Shown here: positions 6,863 through 16,596 of the stretch, in pieces
Layout: every line of letters begins with the position of its first letter
Numbering within the stretch: the stretch's first letter is position 1
Origin: Peptococcaceae bacterium UBA7702
GTDB lineage: Bacteria > Bacillota > Dehalobacteriia > UBA7702
DNA: 64,000 nt
Assembly: GCA_002482535.1 (NCBI GenBank)
Contig: DLGE01000016.1
Span: 59,077-123,076, forward strand
Direction: 5' to 3'
The notes under the pieces: generated by a model
The model's input: only the letters and a program-made list of their open reading frames with translations
The model's database searches: none
What the model was told of the DNA's origin: nothing
Made by a program: the position numbers and the translations under genes

Positions 6863-9130
6863 ATGGAAATACCAAAACTCATCGCTGATCTCGCACTGAT
6901 GCTCATTGTCGCGGGGATCACCACCTTACTCTTTAAAAAAATTCGTCAGCCGGTGGTGCTGGGATATATTATCGCCGGCTTCCTCATTAGTCCCTACTTT
7001 AGCTTTTTACCCACCATCCAGGATTTTTCCAGCATTCACACATGGAGTGAAATTGGTATCATCATCCTAATGTTTGCTTTGGGACTGGAATTCAACCTGC
7101 ATAAATTAGCTTCCGTGGGCAACACAGCGATCATTACCGCCATCACGGAAGTCGTCTCCATGCTTGCCGTGGGCTTCTTCTGCGGCTATTTGCTGGGCTG
7201 GAGCACCATGGACAGCATATTCCTGGGAGGGATGCTCTCCATGTCGTCAACGACGATCATCATCAAAGCCTTTGATGATCTGAAGCTGCGGGGGAAGAAA
7301 TTCACCGAATTGGTGTTTGGCTCCCTCATCGTTGAAGACATTGCCGGCATCTTTATGATGGTGATTCTCTCTACCGTCGCCATCAGCCAAAACATCTCCG
7401 GAGGGGACTTAACCTTCAGTCTGTTTAAAATGATTCTTTATTTGGTGCTGTGGCTTATATTGGGAATCTATCTGCTCCCCACCATCTTAAAGAAAATTAA
7501 GGGACTGATGAATCAGGAAACCCTCTTAATCGTCGCCTTGGGCGCCTGCTTCGGCATGGTCATGCTCGCCAACTTCCTGGGCTTTTCCACGGCTCTGGGC
7601 GCGTTTTTGGCCGGTTCTCTACTGGCTGGCACCATCCACGCAGAACAAATTGAGGAACTCACCAAACCGATCCGGGATCTCTTTGGCGCCGTATTCTTCA
7701 TCTCCGTGGGTATGATGGTCGACCCCAAGCTGGTCATAGAATATGCCGTGCCCATCCTCATCATCACCTTGATTACCCTGATCGTAAAGTCGTTTTTCTC
7801 CACTTTGGGAGTCACCCTGTCCGGGCAATCCCTTAGGACCTCCGTGCGCTGTGGCTGCTCCCTGGCGCAGATCGGGGAGTTCTCCTTCATCATCGCAACC
7901 CTGGGCATCTCCCTCGGTGTGATGAGCGGTTTTATTTACCCCATCATCGTTTCCGTTTCTGTCATCACCACCATCACAACCCCCTATTTTATCCGCAGTT
8001 CCGATTGGATCATCCGCCTTTTGGAAAAAATCCTGCCGAACAAATGGATCCATTATCTGAACCGCCATACCGCTGAAGACCAGACAGAAGAGGAACAGGA
8101 CAGCCAATGGCGTCAGTTTATCAAGGGGTTTTTCTCCAGCCTGGCCCTTCATAGCTTCATCATACTGGGTATCGTCATCATCGTCATTACTTGGATTTGG
8201 CCGCTGCTACAGCAACATTTGGGGCAAGGCGTCTCCGCGGCCTTATCCCTGATTCTTATCTACGTGGCAATTTCTCCCTTTATCCATCAATCACTCTGGC
8301 GCAAAAACCAGGTTTTCCTCTCCCTTTGGCTAAAGCGAAAATCCAACCATCTGCCCTTGATGGCCTTGGTGTTTCTGCGTTTCGCCTGCATCATCATCCT
8401 CATTATCACGCCCATGCAGGTGATTTTAGATCTGCACATCTGGATTTCTATGATCATCGCCATAGCGGCGGTGATTGTCTTTGCCCGCTCTGACCGGATG
8501 ATCGGCCCCTATTTAAAGATGGAGGCCCGCTTTTTAAGTAATTTAAATGAGCGGCAGCTCGTAGAAAAGAAGCAAAATAGCAGCGATCACCATTGGCTTG
8601 ATGAACAATACTATGTGACAACGATTCTCTGCGACCGTGAAATTCCCGACCTGGTGCATAAGAGCCTCAAAGAGTGGTCTGCCCCCAATCGCCTGGGCAT
8701 TCGGGTCATCAAAATTCTCCGCCATAACAAACATATCAATATCCCCAAGGCCACGGAAACCATCCGTGTCGGCGATGAACTGCATATCATCGGCACATTG
8801 CAGCAGCTGGAAAATCTCGAAGCTGCCCACGATCTAAAACTGCCTAAAATCACCCTTCACCAGTACATCAACGACCAGGACCATTACGCGGAAAAAGACC
8901 AATTGCTCTGCTATGCCCTCACCGTAGACCACGACTGCAACCTCATCGGCAGCAGCATCAAGGATTCTCCCATCAAGAACCAATGGGAAGGACTGCTCTT
9001 AGGGGTGGAAAGAGATCTCTTACCCATTTTTTCGCCGAATCTCAATTTCCGCCTCCAGGAAAACGATCTGATCTGGATTTTGGGTACCCAAAAATTAACG
9101 GGATGCCTGGCAAAAGCGGAATTGATTTAA
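6863..9130 (+). CDS. CPA2-type cation:proton antiporter with two TrkA-C domains (KefB-like)
   Basis: 755-residue membrane protein. Residues 1-385 form a Na+/H+-exchanger domain of about 12 helices, with family motifs VLGYIIAGFLISP, EIGIIILMFALGLEF and STALGAFLAGSLLA. A second membrane part with about four helices spans about 430-560. The C-terminus (about 575-755) holds two TrkA-C-like modules (RVGDELHIIGTLQQLENL and LQENDLIWILGTQKL) but no N-terminal RCK/NAD-binding domain, unlike E. coli KefB/KefC. It should exchange K+ or Na+ for protons at the cytoplasmic membrane, gated by a ligand at the TrkA-C part. Monocistronic, GGGGG before ATG. Confidence 0.88.
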   Translation: MEIPKLIADLALMLIVAGITTLLFKKIRQPVVLGYIIAGFLISPYFSFLPTIQDFSSIHTWSEIGIIILMFALGLEFNLHKLASVGNTAIITAITEVVSMLAVGFFCGYLLGWSTMDSIFLGGMLSMSSTTIIIKAFDDLKLRGKKFTELVFGSLIVEDIAGIFMMVILSTVAISQNISGGDLTFSLFKMILYLVLWLILGIYLLPTILKKIKGLMNQETLLIVALGACFGMVMLANFLGFSTALGAFLAGSLLAGTIHAEQIEELTKPIRDLFGAVFFISVGMMVDPKLVIEYAVPILIITLITLIVKSFFSTLGVTLSGQSLRTSVRCGCSLAQIGEFSFIIATLGISLGVMSGFIYPIIVSVSVITTITTPYFIRSSDWIIRLLEKILPNKWIHYLNRHTAEDQTEEEQDSQWRQFIKGFFSSLALHSFIILGIVIIVITWIWPLLQQHLGQGVSAALSLILIYVAISPFIHQSLWRKNQVFLSLWLKRKSNHLPLMALVFLRFACIIILIITPMQVILDLHIWISMIIAIAAVIVFARSDRMIGPYLKMEARFLSNLNERQLVEKKQNSSDHHWLDEQYYVTTILCDREIPDLVHKSLKEWSAPNRLGIRVIKILRHNKHINIPKATETIRVGDELHIIGTLQQLENLEAAHDLKLPKITLHQYINDQDHYAEKDQLLCYALTVDHDCNLIGSSIKDSPIKNQWEGLLLGVERDLLPIFSPNLNFRLQENDLIWILGTQKLTGCLAKAELI

Positions 9131-9206
9131 GGCGAGGGCGGCCTCCTTCCTATCAAAGATTGCCACCTCCGCTGACTTTTTCTTCCCTTGCGCTTGCTTC
9201 CCGCCC

Positions 9207-9235
9207 TTGTATTTAGCGACGGTTTTCGCTATAAT
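9207..9235 (+). promoter_or_regulatory. Probable promoter of ychF
   Basis: TTGTAT, 17-base spacer, perfect TATAAT (9230-9235), 44 bases before the ychF start codon. Confidence 0.6.
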
Positions 9236-9278
9236 ATGTTTTGCGTGATCCGATCTTTCCCGAAAGGAAATTTAGCAT

Positions 9279-10367
9279 ATGAAATTAGGTATTGTGGGCT
9301 TGCCCAATGTGGGTAAAAGCACCCTTTTCAATTCCCTGACCAAGGCGAAAGCAGAATCGGCCAATTACCCCTTCTGCACCATCGATCCCAACGTAGGCAT
9401 CGTCGTCGTCCCCGACGAACGCATCAAGAAGTTAGGGGATTTTTACCACTCCAAAAAAGTCACCCCAGCCACCATCGAGTTTGTGGACATCGCCGGCCTC
9501 GTCAAAGGCGCTTCCAAAGGAGAGGGCTTGGGCAATCAATTCCTTGCCAACATCCGGGAAGTGGATGCCATTCTCCACGTCGTCCGCTGTTTTGAAGACG
9601 ATAACATCATTCACGTCGATGGCGGCATTGACCCGGCCAGGGACATTGAAACCATCAATTTAGAGCTGATTTTCGCCGACATCGAAGTCCTCGAGCGCCG
9701 CCTTGTCAAAATGGGCAGAGCAGCCAAAACCGACAAGACCGTGGCCAAAGAATACGCCTTTTGCCAGCGTTTGATGGAGCATTTCCAAAACGGCGAACTG
9801 GCCAAAACATTACCGTTACATGACGGCAGCGAAAGCGAATGGCTCATGTCATATCAGCTTTTGACCGCGAAACCCGTGATTTACGCCGCCAATGTGGCGG
9901 AAAAAGACGCCAAAGAAGGCAATGTCTACGTCGAAAGCGTAAAAGAACTGGTCAAAGACGAGGACAGCGAAGTTTTCGTGATTTCCGCCAAGATTGAACA
10001 GGAGATTGCCGAATTCGATGAAACGGAAAAAATACTCTTCTTAGAGGAACTGGGCCTCTCCGAATCCGGCCTGGAACGGCTGATTCGAGCCAGTTATAGC
10101 TTATTGGGGCTGATCAGCTTTTTAACCGCGGGGGAAGACGAATCAAGGGCCTGGACCATCAAAAAGGGTACCAAAGCACCGCAAGCCGCCGGGAAGATCC
10201 ACACCGACTTCGAGCGGGGCTTCATCCGGGCCGAGGTCGTCAATTACAAAGATTTTGAGACCTACGGCAGCATCGCCGCGGCCAAGGAGAAGGGCCTCGT
10301 CCGCCTTGAGGGCAAGGACTACGTGATGGCCGATGGGGACATCGTCACCTTCCGCTTTAACGTTTAA
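9279..10367 (+). CDS. ychF: Redox-regulated ATPase/GTPase YchF (EngD, Obg family)
   Basis: 362 residues, the normal length for the family. P-loop GLPNVGKSTLFN (residues 6-17), switch II DIAGLVKGASKGEGLGNQFL, an inserted coiled coil (about 130-200) and a C-terminal TGS domain (about 278-362, ending DYVMADGDIVTFRFNV). YchF prefers ATP over GTP because its base-recognition motif is altered, and it binds the ribosome and takes part in stress responses; this comes from family knowledge. It has its own promoter and a strong terminator, so it is a single-gene unit facing the minus-strand PTS gene. Confidence 0.96.
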   Translation: MKLGIVGLPNVGKSTLFNSLTKAKAESANYPFCTIDPNVGIVVVPDERIKKLGDFYHSKKVTPATIEFVDIAGLVKGASKGEGLGNQFLANIREVDAILHVVRCFEDDNIIHVDGGIDPARDIETINLELIFADIEVLERRLVKMGRAAKTDKTVAKEYAFCQRLMEHFQNGELAKTLPLHDGSESEWLMSYQLLTAKPVIYAANVAEKDAKEGNVYVESVKELVKDEDSEVFVISAKIEQEIAEFDETEKILFLEELGLSESGLERLIRASYSLLGLISFLTAGEDESRAWTIKKGTKAPQAAGKIHTDFERGFIRAEVVNYKDFETYGSIAAAKEKGLVRLEGKDYVMADGDIVTFRFNV

Positions 10368-10406
10368 CCGACATCATAAAGAACGAGCTTTTTATGCAAA
10401 AAACAA

Positions 10407-10438
10407 GCCGTCTGCTGGCCGAAGTGTCAGCAGACGGC
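10407..10438. terminator. Bidirectional terminator between ychF and the EIIC gene
   Basis: Perfect stem GCCGTCTGCTG / CAGCAGACGGC around a 10-base loop, lying between two convergent genes, with a T-run on the plus side and an A-rich stretch on the other side. Confidence 0.8.
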
Positions 10439-10448
10439 TACTTTATAT

Positions 10449-11477
10449 TTACTTGCTGATATCCGGCAAGGTCAAATCCCCCGGTTTGATCCAGCGCTTT
10501 TTCCGCATCAGATGGGTAACGGCTAAGGTCAGTACAGTAGGGAGAATAAAATGCATCAACGCGATGGCGATCAAGGTTGTTTGGGCGCCCATCGTCGGCT
10601 CCATGGCGGCAAAAGCGCCGAACTGGCCCACAAGCCCCGACGTCCCCATGCCGGCGCCGGCAGCCGTATTCGTCATCTGAAAAAGACAGGTGGAAACGGG
10701 ACCGAGAACCGCTGAAACGATGATGGTGGGCAGCCAAATCAATGGCCGGCGCATGATATTGCCGAAATACAGCATAGAAGTGCCGATGCCCACGGAGATC
10801 AGGCTGCCGATCCCGTTTTCTTTATAGCTCATCACGGCAAAGCCGATCATCTGCACAGAACAGCCTACCGCCGCAGCGCCGGCGGCAAGACCGCTGAGGT
10901 CCAGCATGATGCAAAGTGCCGCGGAACTCAGCGGCGCGGTGAGGACCATCCCCACCAGGACGGCGACGACAATGCCCATGGGGAAAGGCGCCAACTCCGT
11001 GCCCTGGTTGATAAGATTGCCCAGGAACAGCATGAAAGACTGGATATAGGGACCGATGAGATAAGAAACGGCGCCCCCGGCAACGATCACGACAAGGGGA
11101 ACCAACACAATATCGATTTTGGTCTTCCCGGCAATGAGGTTACCGATTTCCGCGCCGACCACTGCACCGAGATAAGCGCCGACCGGGCCGCCCATGGTAT
11201 AGCCGTAAGCGCCGGCGGCCACGGCGGCAAAGACCACCAGAGGTTTTCCTTTTAAGCCCCAGGCAACGGCAGCGCCGATGGCGCCGCCCACCACCGGCGA
11301 GGTGGCGCTCAGAACTTCCGTAAAATAAGCCAGAAACTCCAGGTGGGGGATGCGGCTGAGCTGCGACATGATCAGCCCGATGATCAGCGAGGCGAAAAGC
11401 CCCAAAGCCATGGCACTCATGGCGTCAACGAAATACCGTTTCAACAGGCGGGTAAGGATCCCTTGCGGTTTGGCCAT
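10449..11477 (-). CDS. PTS sugar transporter subunit IIC-like membrane protein (PTS_EIIC_2)
   Basis: 342 residues, about ten hydrophobic helices, rich in Gly and Ala. It belongs to the small PTS_EIIC_2 family (starts KRYFVDAMSAMALGLFASLIIG, later GGPVGAYLGAVVGAEIGNL and PFPMGIVVAVLVGMVLTAPLSSAAL). These proteins resemble the membrane channel of phosphotransferase systems, but no IIA, IIB or HPr gene is present nearby, so phosphorylating transport is doubtful and the substrate is unknown. Single gene on the minus strand; GAAGGG lies upstream of ATG at 11477. Confidence 0.82.
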   Translation of the reverse strand: MAKPQGILTRLLKRYFVDAMSAMALGLFASLIIGLIMSQLSRIPHLEFLAYFTEVLSATSPVVGGAIGAAVAWGLKGKPLVVFAAVAAGAYGYTMGGPVGAYLGAVVGAEIGNLIAGKTKIDIVLVPLVVIVAGGAVSYLIGPYIQSFMLFLGNLINQGTELAPFPMGIVVAVLVGMVLTAPLSSAALCIMLDLSGLAAGAAAVGCSVQMIGFAVMSYKENGIGSLISVGIGTSMLYFGNIMRRPLIWLPTIIVSAVLGPVSTCLFQMTNTAAGAGMGTSGLVGQFGAFAAMEPTMGAQTTLIAIALMHFILPTVLTLAVTHLMRKKRWIKPGDLTLPDISK

Positions 11478-11594
11478 GCTCTGTTTTCCCTTCTCTCTAT
11501 CACATCAGATCATTGTTTATATTGTCCCAATGATACCCCATTCCATGAAAAATGGCAAGGAGACCGCCAAAGAAACATGGAAAATTTACAATCA

Positions 11595-11640
11595 AAAAGT
11601 GCCGCTTTTCGTTATCCCAACGCCGCGGCACACTTTTTTT
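11595..11640 (-). terminator. Terminator of the class V aminotransferase gene
   Basis: GTGCCGC / GCGGCAC stem at 11599-11633. In minus orientation it is followed by TTTTT just beyond the aminotransferase stop codon; the T-run on the plus side could make it work both ways. Confidence 0.65.
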
Positions 11641-11649
11641 CATGAGGCA

Positions 11650-12801
11650 TCAATAGCGCAACATTTCTCTTTCCATTTCGGCCACGGCCTTACCCAAGGT
11701 AATGTCGGCGCCGAGTTCCGTCAAGGCCAATTCGAGGCCGGCGATGACGGCGATCAAGTCCATGCTCTGCACCGCGCCGAGATGACCGACACGGAAGGTA
11801 TTGGCAGCAAACTTACCCTGGCCGCCGGCAATGATGATGTTGTATTTTTCCCGCAGCACTTTTCTTAAGGCCAACGGATCAATCCCATCAGGACAAGCCA
11901 CGGCGGTTACGGCGGGAGAAGCGATCTCGTCAGGGGCCAGCAATTTCAGTCCCATGGCCTTCAATCCTGTCCGCACCAGATTGCGGTGTTTATAATGATC
12001 GGCGACCACAGCGTCGATGCCGACTTCCTCAATATGACGCAAGGCTTCCTCCACGGCGAAAAGCACCGAAAGCGCCGGCGTAAAAGGGGTTTGCCCCTTT
12101 TCCAGCATATCTTGGGCTTTGATCAGATCGAAATAGAACTTGCGGTTTTGATTCTTTTTGGCGATTTTCATGGCCCGTTGGTTGGCGGCGACAAAGGCCA
12201 GCCCCGGCGGAGACATAAAAGCCTTTTGGGAACCGGTGACGGCCACGTCCACCTTCCAGCCGTCCATATCAAAGGGCGCCGCCCCCAGACCGGAAACGCT
12301 ATCCACAATAAGCAGGGCGGGATGATCGCCCCGGGCTGCGGAAATTTCCCCGATGGGGTTCACGATGGCCGTGGACGTTTCGTTATGCTGACAGAGCACG
12401 GCTTTGATCTGATGATCCGTATCCGCCCCAAGGCGCTCGGCGATCACCTGGGGATCGATGCAGTTACCCCAGCCAAAATCGATGAAATCCACTTCCGCGT
12501 CGTACATTTTAGCAATATCTCTGAAGCGTTCGCCAAAATTGCCAATGGAGGCAACGATGACTTTATCGCCGGGATTGATAAAATTCACCACCGCCGCTTC
12601 GAGACCGCCGGTGCCGGAGGAAGTAAGAGTAAAAACTTCGCCTTCCGTCTGAAAGACCTTCTTGATTTTATGGGTAACGCCGCTGAGGATTGCTTTGAAT
12701 TCCGGGCCGCGGTGATTGATCATCTGTTTCGACATGGCGCGTATCACATTGGGCGGCACATTGGTAGGACCGGGCAATAGAAAATACTCTTGAAGTTTCA
12801 T
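11650..12801 (-). CDS. Alanine-glyoxylate / serine-pyruvate aminotransferase family protein (class V)
   Basis: PLP enzyme of 383 residues. The N-terminal LLPGPTNVPPNVIRAM is the hallmark of the alanine-glyoxylate aminotransferase group. PLP-binding Lys lies in VTGSQKAFMSPPG (about residue 192), preceded by LLIVDSVSGLGA with the ring-stacking/hydrogen-bonding Asp. It should transfer the amino group of alanine or serine to glyoxylate or a similar keto acid, as in serine/glycine metabolism. Start at 12801 is set by GGAGGG five bases upstream; the ATG four codons earlier overlaps that site. No operon partners. Confidence 0.88.
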   Translation of the reverse strand: MKLQEYFLLPGPTNVPPNVIRAMSKQMINHRGPEFKAILSGVTHKIKKVFQTEGEVFTLTSSGTGGLEAAVVNFINPGDKVIVASIGNFGERFRDIAKMYDAEVDFIDFGWGNCIDPQVIAERLGADTDHQIKAVLCQHNETSTAIVNPIGEISAARGDHPALLIVDSVSGLGAAPFDMDGWKVDVAVTGSQKAFMSPPGLAFVAANQRAMKIAKKNQNRKFYFDLIKAQDMLEKGQTPFTPALSVLFAVEEALRHIEEVGIDAVVADHYKHRNLVRTGLKAMGLKLLAPDEIASPAVTAVACPDGIDPLALRKVLREKYNIIIAGGQGKFAANTFRVGHLGAVQSMDLIAVIAGLELALTELGADITLGKAVAEMEREMLRY

Positions 12802-12917
12802 GTTTCCCTCCATGGCTTCTGCAAGGTTAGTTTGTTACTTATCATATACCCAAACGCACTTTTTGACAATACGGAACCATGACAAATTTCTCCAAAATAT
12901 TTATATTCCCGCTTTTT

Positions 12918-14063
12918 TCAATCTATCTTCATTTTTTCATCTTTTTTACTGGCCATCTTTTCATGAAGCAGCCGGGAAGCCACGGCCAAGGTCGGTACGC
13001 CGATGATGATGCCGATCAGGCCAAAAAGCTCGCCGCCGCAGATCACGCCCACAAGAACCCAAATGCCGTCGATGCCCACGCGGTTGCCGACAATTTTCGG
13101 GTAAATCAGCTTGTTTTCGACTTCCTGCAAAATGATGATGGTGATGATCAGAATCAGCGCCTTAAAAGGACTGATGACAAAGGTAATCAAAACGCAGGGG
13201 ATGGAGCCGAACCAGGGGCCAACCACGGGAATCAGGTTGGTGATGGCCAAAGTCACGGCAATGACCAGGGCGTAGGGCATCTGCATGATGCTCAAGACAA
13301 CGAAGGATAAAATCCCCAAACAGAGGGCGTCGAGAACTTGGCCTTCAATAAAGTGGCTGCAGGTTTCGTTTGTGATCTCCAGGACCTCCCGGGCCTTCTT
13401 ATTGAAGCGCTCCGGCAGGAAGCAATCGGCAAAGCGGTTGAGGCCCGCCAAAAGCTTTTCCTTGCCCGCCAGCATGTAGATGGAGAAGATGAGGCCGAAG
13501 ACCACGTTGAAAATACCGTTGGCGAGACTGACCGTGAAACCGAAAATATTCGGCACGGCATTTTGAAGCCCCTTAACCAAAGAATCAATCAGGGATGAAG
13601 CCGATTTGGCCACTTCGTTTAAGAGCAGGGAATCAAGATTGTAAAAGGAGAAAATCCCTTCGGCCCAAACATAGAATTTTTCAGCGTAATCGGGAAGCCT
13701 CTGACCGAGGGCGCTCAAACTCTCGATGAACTGGGGCAGGACGATCACGAAAAACAGCGATAAAAACGACGCGACAATTAAGAACGTGACGGCCATGGAC
13801 ACCATACGCTCAATACCGGCAAAAAGCCGGTGTTTTGCAGCTATCTTATTGAAGAAACGCTGCTCTAAAAAGCGCATCAGCACGTTGAGAATGAAAGCGA
13901 AAACAAAGCCGAAAACCAAGGGTTTGATCACGTCCAAAAGCGTGGTCAAGCCCAGCCAAAGCTCTTTGACGTAATAGCCGATTCCCATCAGGGCCAGGCC
14001 GAATACGATATAAAACAGGATACGCCGGTCGATGCCGAGGTCTTCCAGCCGCTTTTGTATCAT
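12918..14063 (-). CDS. AI-2E family transporter (PerM/TqsA-like membrane protein)
   Basis: 381 residues with the family pattern: helices near the N-terminus (about 16-70), a long soluble helical part (about 105-195), then the conserved C-terminal membrane block with ITNLIPVVGPWFGSIPC and the end HEKMASKKDEKMK. Members export small molecules such as autoinducer-2 or act as ion antiporters; the substrate here is unknown. GGAGGAG before ATG at 14063 fixes the start, 10 bases after the gyrA stop, so it is the last gene of the gyrB-gyrA transcription unit. A longer reading extends into gyrA and is not supported. Confidence 0.87.
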   Translation of the reverse strand: MIQKRLEDLGIDRRILFYIVFGLALMGIGYYVKELWLGLTTLLDVIKPLVFGFVFAFILNVLMRFLEQRFFNKIAAKHRLFAGIERMVSMAVTFLIVASFLSLFFVIVLPQFIESLSALGQRLPDYAEKFYVWAEGIFSFYNLDSLLLNEVAKSASSLIDSLVKGLQNAVPNIFGFTVSLANGIFNVVFGLIFSIYMLAGKEKLLAGLNRFADCFLPERFNKKAREVLEITNETCSHFIEGQVLDALCLGILSFVVLSIMQMPYALVIAVTLAITNLIPVVGPWFGSIPCVLITFVISPFKALILIITIIILQEVENKLIYPKIVGNRVGIDGIWVLVGVICGGELFGLIGIIIGVPTLAVASRLLHEKMASKKDEKMKID

Positions 14064-14073
14064 GGCTCCTCCG

Positions 14074-16575
14074 TTAATTTTCGTCGAGCAGTGAATCTTC
14101 GGTAGCGTCAACAAGCTCCGCCGGCTCTTCCGATTCATTGACGACGATGGCCATGGATTTGACGAAATCCTCATTGGCCACTTTCATGATGGTAACGCCC
14201 TGGGTATTTCTGCCGATCACGGGGATCTCCGCAACCTTGGTGCGGATAATGATGCCCTCTCTGCTGATGAACATCACTTGCTGGTCTTCGGAAACAACAC
14301 GGATCGCCGCCACCAAGCCGGTTTTGGCGGTTACCTTCAGGGTATAGATGCCTTTACCGTCCCGGTGTACGATACTGTATTCAGAAAGCTTGGTCCGCTT
14401 GCCGTAACCTTTTTCCGAAACGCAGAGCACATAACGGTTATCGATTTCTTCGGGATTGATCACGTCCATGCTGACAAGGATATCATCGGGAGCAAGACGG
14501 ATGCCGCGAACGCCTTTGCTGACGCGGCTGACTTTCCTGACTTCATCTTCTTTAAAGCGAATGGAATAGCCCCGCTTGGTGGAGAGCATGATTTCATCAC
14601 CCTTTTCAATGAGGCGGACGCCCAAAAGGCCGTCGCCTTCGTTTAAGGAGATGCCCAAAATACCGTCTTTGCGATTGGAATCATACTCTTTCAGCGGCGT
14701 TTTCTTGACGAGGCCTTTTAAAGTAACCATCAACAGATAGCGGTCTTCGTCGTAGTCCTTGATGGGGAAGACGGTCTTCACCCGGTCTTCACCGCTGAGA
14801 TTGATCAGGTTGATGATGGCCGTTCCCTTAGAGGTGCGGCTGCTTTCGGGAATTTCATGAACCTTCAGCCGGTAAACGCGGCCCTTTTCCGTAAAGACCA
14901 TCAAATAATCGTGGGTGGAAGCAATGAAGAGGCTTTCCAGGAAATCCTCGGTTTTGGTGGTCATGGCCATCACGCCTTTGCCGCCCCGGCGCTGACTCCG
15001 GTATACGTTGGGGTTTAAGCGTTTGATATAACCGCTGGCGGTGACGGTGATCACCGCATCTTCTTCGGCGATGAGATCTTCGATATCGAAATCCCTGGCG
15101 TCGGCTTCAATCACGGTGCGGCGGTCATCGCCATATTTGTCTTTCATCCGCAGCAGTTCATCTTTGATGATGCCAATGATCAGACTTTCATCGCCTAAGA
15201 CCTCTTCGAGCCAGGCAATGGTCTTCAAAAGCTGGGCCAGCTCTTCTTCGATCTTTTCCCGTTCCAGACCGGTAAGACGCTGGAGCTGCATTTCGAGGAT
15301 GTGCTGGGCTTGGCGGTCACTGAAAGCAAAGGCGTTGCAGAGGGCTGTTTTGGCGATCGTTTTATCGCGGCTGCTCTTGATGATGCGGATGACTTCGTCG
15401 ATGTTATCAAGGGCGATCTTTAAGCCTTCCACAATTTCTTTTCTTTCCTTGGCCTTTTTCAGATCGAACTGGCAGCGCCGGGTCACCACATTGATTTGAT
15501 GCTTGACGTACTCCTCAAGGATCTGTTTTAACGTCAAAATCTTCGGCTCACCGCCGACCAGGGCCAACATGATGATGCCGAAACTCTCCTGAAGTTGGGT
15601 ATGTTTATAAAGCTGATTTAGAATGACCTGGGGAACGACGTCCTTTCTAAGCTCAATGACGAGGCGCATGCCATTGCGGTCGCTCTCATCCCTTAAATCG
15701 GTGATGCCGTCGATTCTCTTATCCCGAACCAGGTCCGCGATATTTTCAATGAGGGTCTTTTTGTTGACCTGATAGGGAATTTCCGTGATCACGATCCGGG
15801 TTTTGTTGCCGCTCATCTCCTCCATGTGGGCTTTCCCCCGCATACGGACGGTGCCCCGGCCGGTGGTATAAGCTTCCAAAATGCCGCTCTTCCCCAGGAT
15901 GCTGCCGTAGGTGGGGAAATCCGGCCCTTTGATGTGCTCCATCAGCTGCTGAACGGTAATCTCCGGATCATCCAAAAGCGCGGTGAGACCGTTGATCACT
16001 TCTTTTAAATTATGAGGAGGGATGTTCGTGGCCATGCCCACGGCAATCCCGGAAGAGCCGTTGACGAGGAGGGTGGGAATCTTCGCCGGTAAAACCGCCG
16101 GTTCCTTTTCGCTTTCATCGTAGTTGGGGACGAAATCCACGGTATCCTTATTGATATCCGCCATCATTTCCAGAGCAATTTTCTGGAGCCGGACTTCGGT
16201 ATAACGCATGGCGGCGGCGCTGTCGCCGTCGATGGAGCCAAAGTTACCGTGACCGTCGATCAAAGGATAGCGGATGCTGAAATCCTGGGCCATGCGGACG
16301 AGGGCATCGTAAACGGAGCTGTCGCCGTGGGGATGGTATTTCCCCAGAACGTCCCCGACGATACGGGCGGATTTTTTATGGGCCTTGTCAAAGGTGATGC
16401 CGTTTTCATACATGGAATAGAGAATGCGGCGGTGTACCGGTTTTAAGCCGTCTCTCACATCAGGGAGGGCCCGGCCAACGATGACGCTCATGGCGTAATC
16501 GATATAGTCTTTTTTCATCTCTTCCTCGATATTTACGGGGAAGGTGTTTTGATTCACGTCAAATTCTTCAGACAC
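14074..16575 (-). CDS. gyrA: DNA gyrase subunit A
   Basis: 833 residues. Breakage-reunion domain with PDVRDGLKPVHRRILY, the quinolone-determining region HPHGDSSVYDALVRMAQ (both the Ser and the Asp equivalent to E. coli S83 and D87 are present, so the sequence looks wild type) and AAAMRYTEVRL with the catalytic Tyr. A coiled-coil gate and six-bladed beta-pinwheel follow; the GyrA box is QRRGGKG (about residue 525), which marks a true gyrase rather than ParC. Acidic tail. The start is GTG with GGAGG upstream. It lies 21 bases after gyrB and pairs with it to introduce negative supercoils. Confidence 0.98.
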   Translation of the reverse strand: MSEEFDVNQNTFPVNIEEEMKKDYIDYAMSVIVGRALPDVRDGLKPVHRRILYSMYENGITFDKAHKKSARIVGDVLGKYHPHGDSSVYDALVRMAQDFSIRYPLIDGHGNFGSIDGDSAAAMRYTEVRLQKIALEMMADINKDTVDFVPNYDESEKEPAVLPAKIPTLLVNGSSGIAVGMATNIPPHNLKEVINGLTALLDDPEITVQQLMEHIKGPDFPTYGSILGKSGILEAYTTGRGTVRMRGKAHMEEMSGNKTRIVITEIPYQVNKKTLIENIADLVRDKRIDGITDLRDESDRNGMRLVIELRKDVVPQVILNQLYKHTQLQESFGIIMLALVGGEPKILTLKQILEEYVKHQINVVTRRCQFDLKKAKERKEIVEGLKIALDNIDEVIRIIKSSRDKTIAKTALCNAFAFSDRQAQHILEMQLQRLTGLEREKIEEELAQLLKTIAWLEEVLGDESLIIGIIKDELLRMKDKYGDDRRTVIEADARDFDIEDLIAEEDAVITVTASGYIKRLNPNVYRSQRRGGKGVMAMTTKTEDFLESLFIASTHDYLMVFTEKGRVYRLKVHEIPESSRTSKGTAIINLINLSGEDRVKTVFPIKDYDEDRYLLMVTLKGLVKKTPLKEYDSNRKDGILGISLNEGDGLLGVRLIEKGDEIMLSTKRGYSIRFKEDEVRKVSRVSKGVRGIRLAPDDILVSMDVINPEEIDNRYVLCVSEKGYGKRTKLSEYSIVHRDGKGIYTLKVTAKTGLVAAIRVVSEDQQVMFISREGIIIRTKVAEIPVIGRNTQGVTIMKVANEDFVKSMAIVVNESEEPAELVDATEDSLLDEN

Positions 16576-16596
16576 GCTGTGATTCCTCCTTCAAGC

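Noticed and set aside
14074..16575. gyrA quinolone-resistance change
   Set aside because: Both key positions (Ser and Asp in HPHGDSSVYD) are the susceptible residues.
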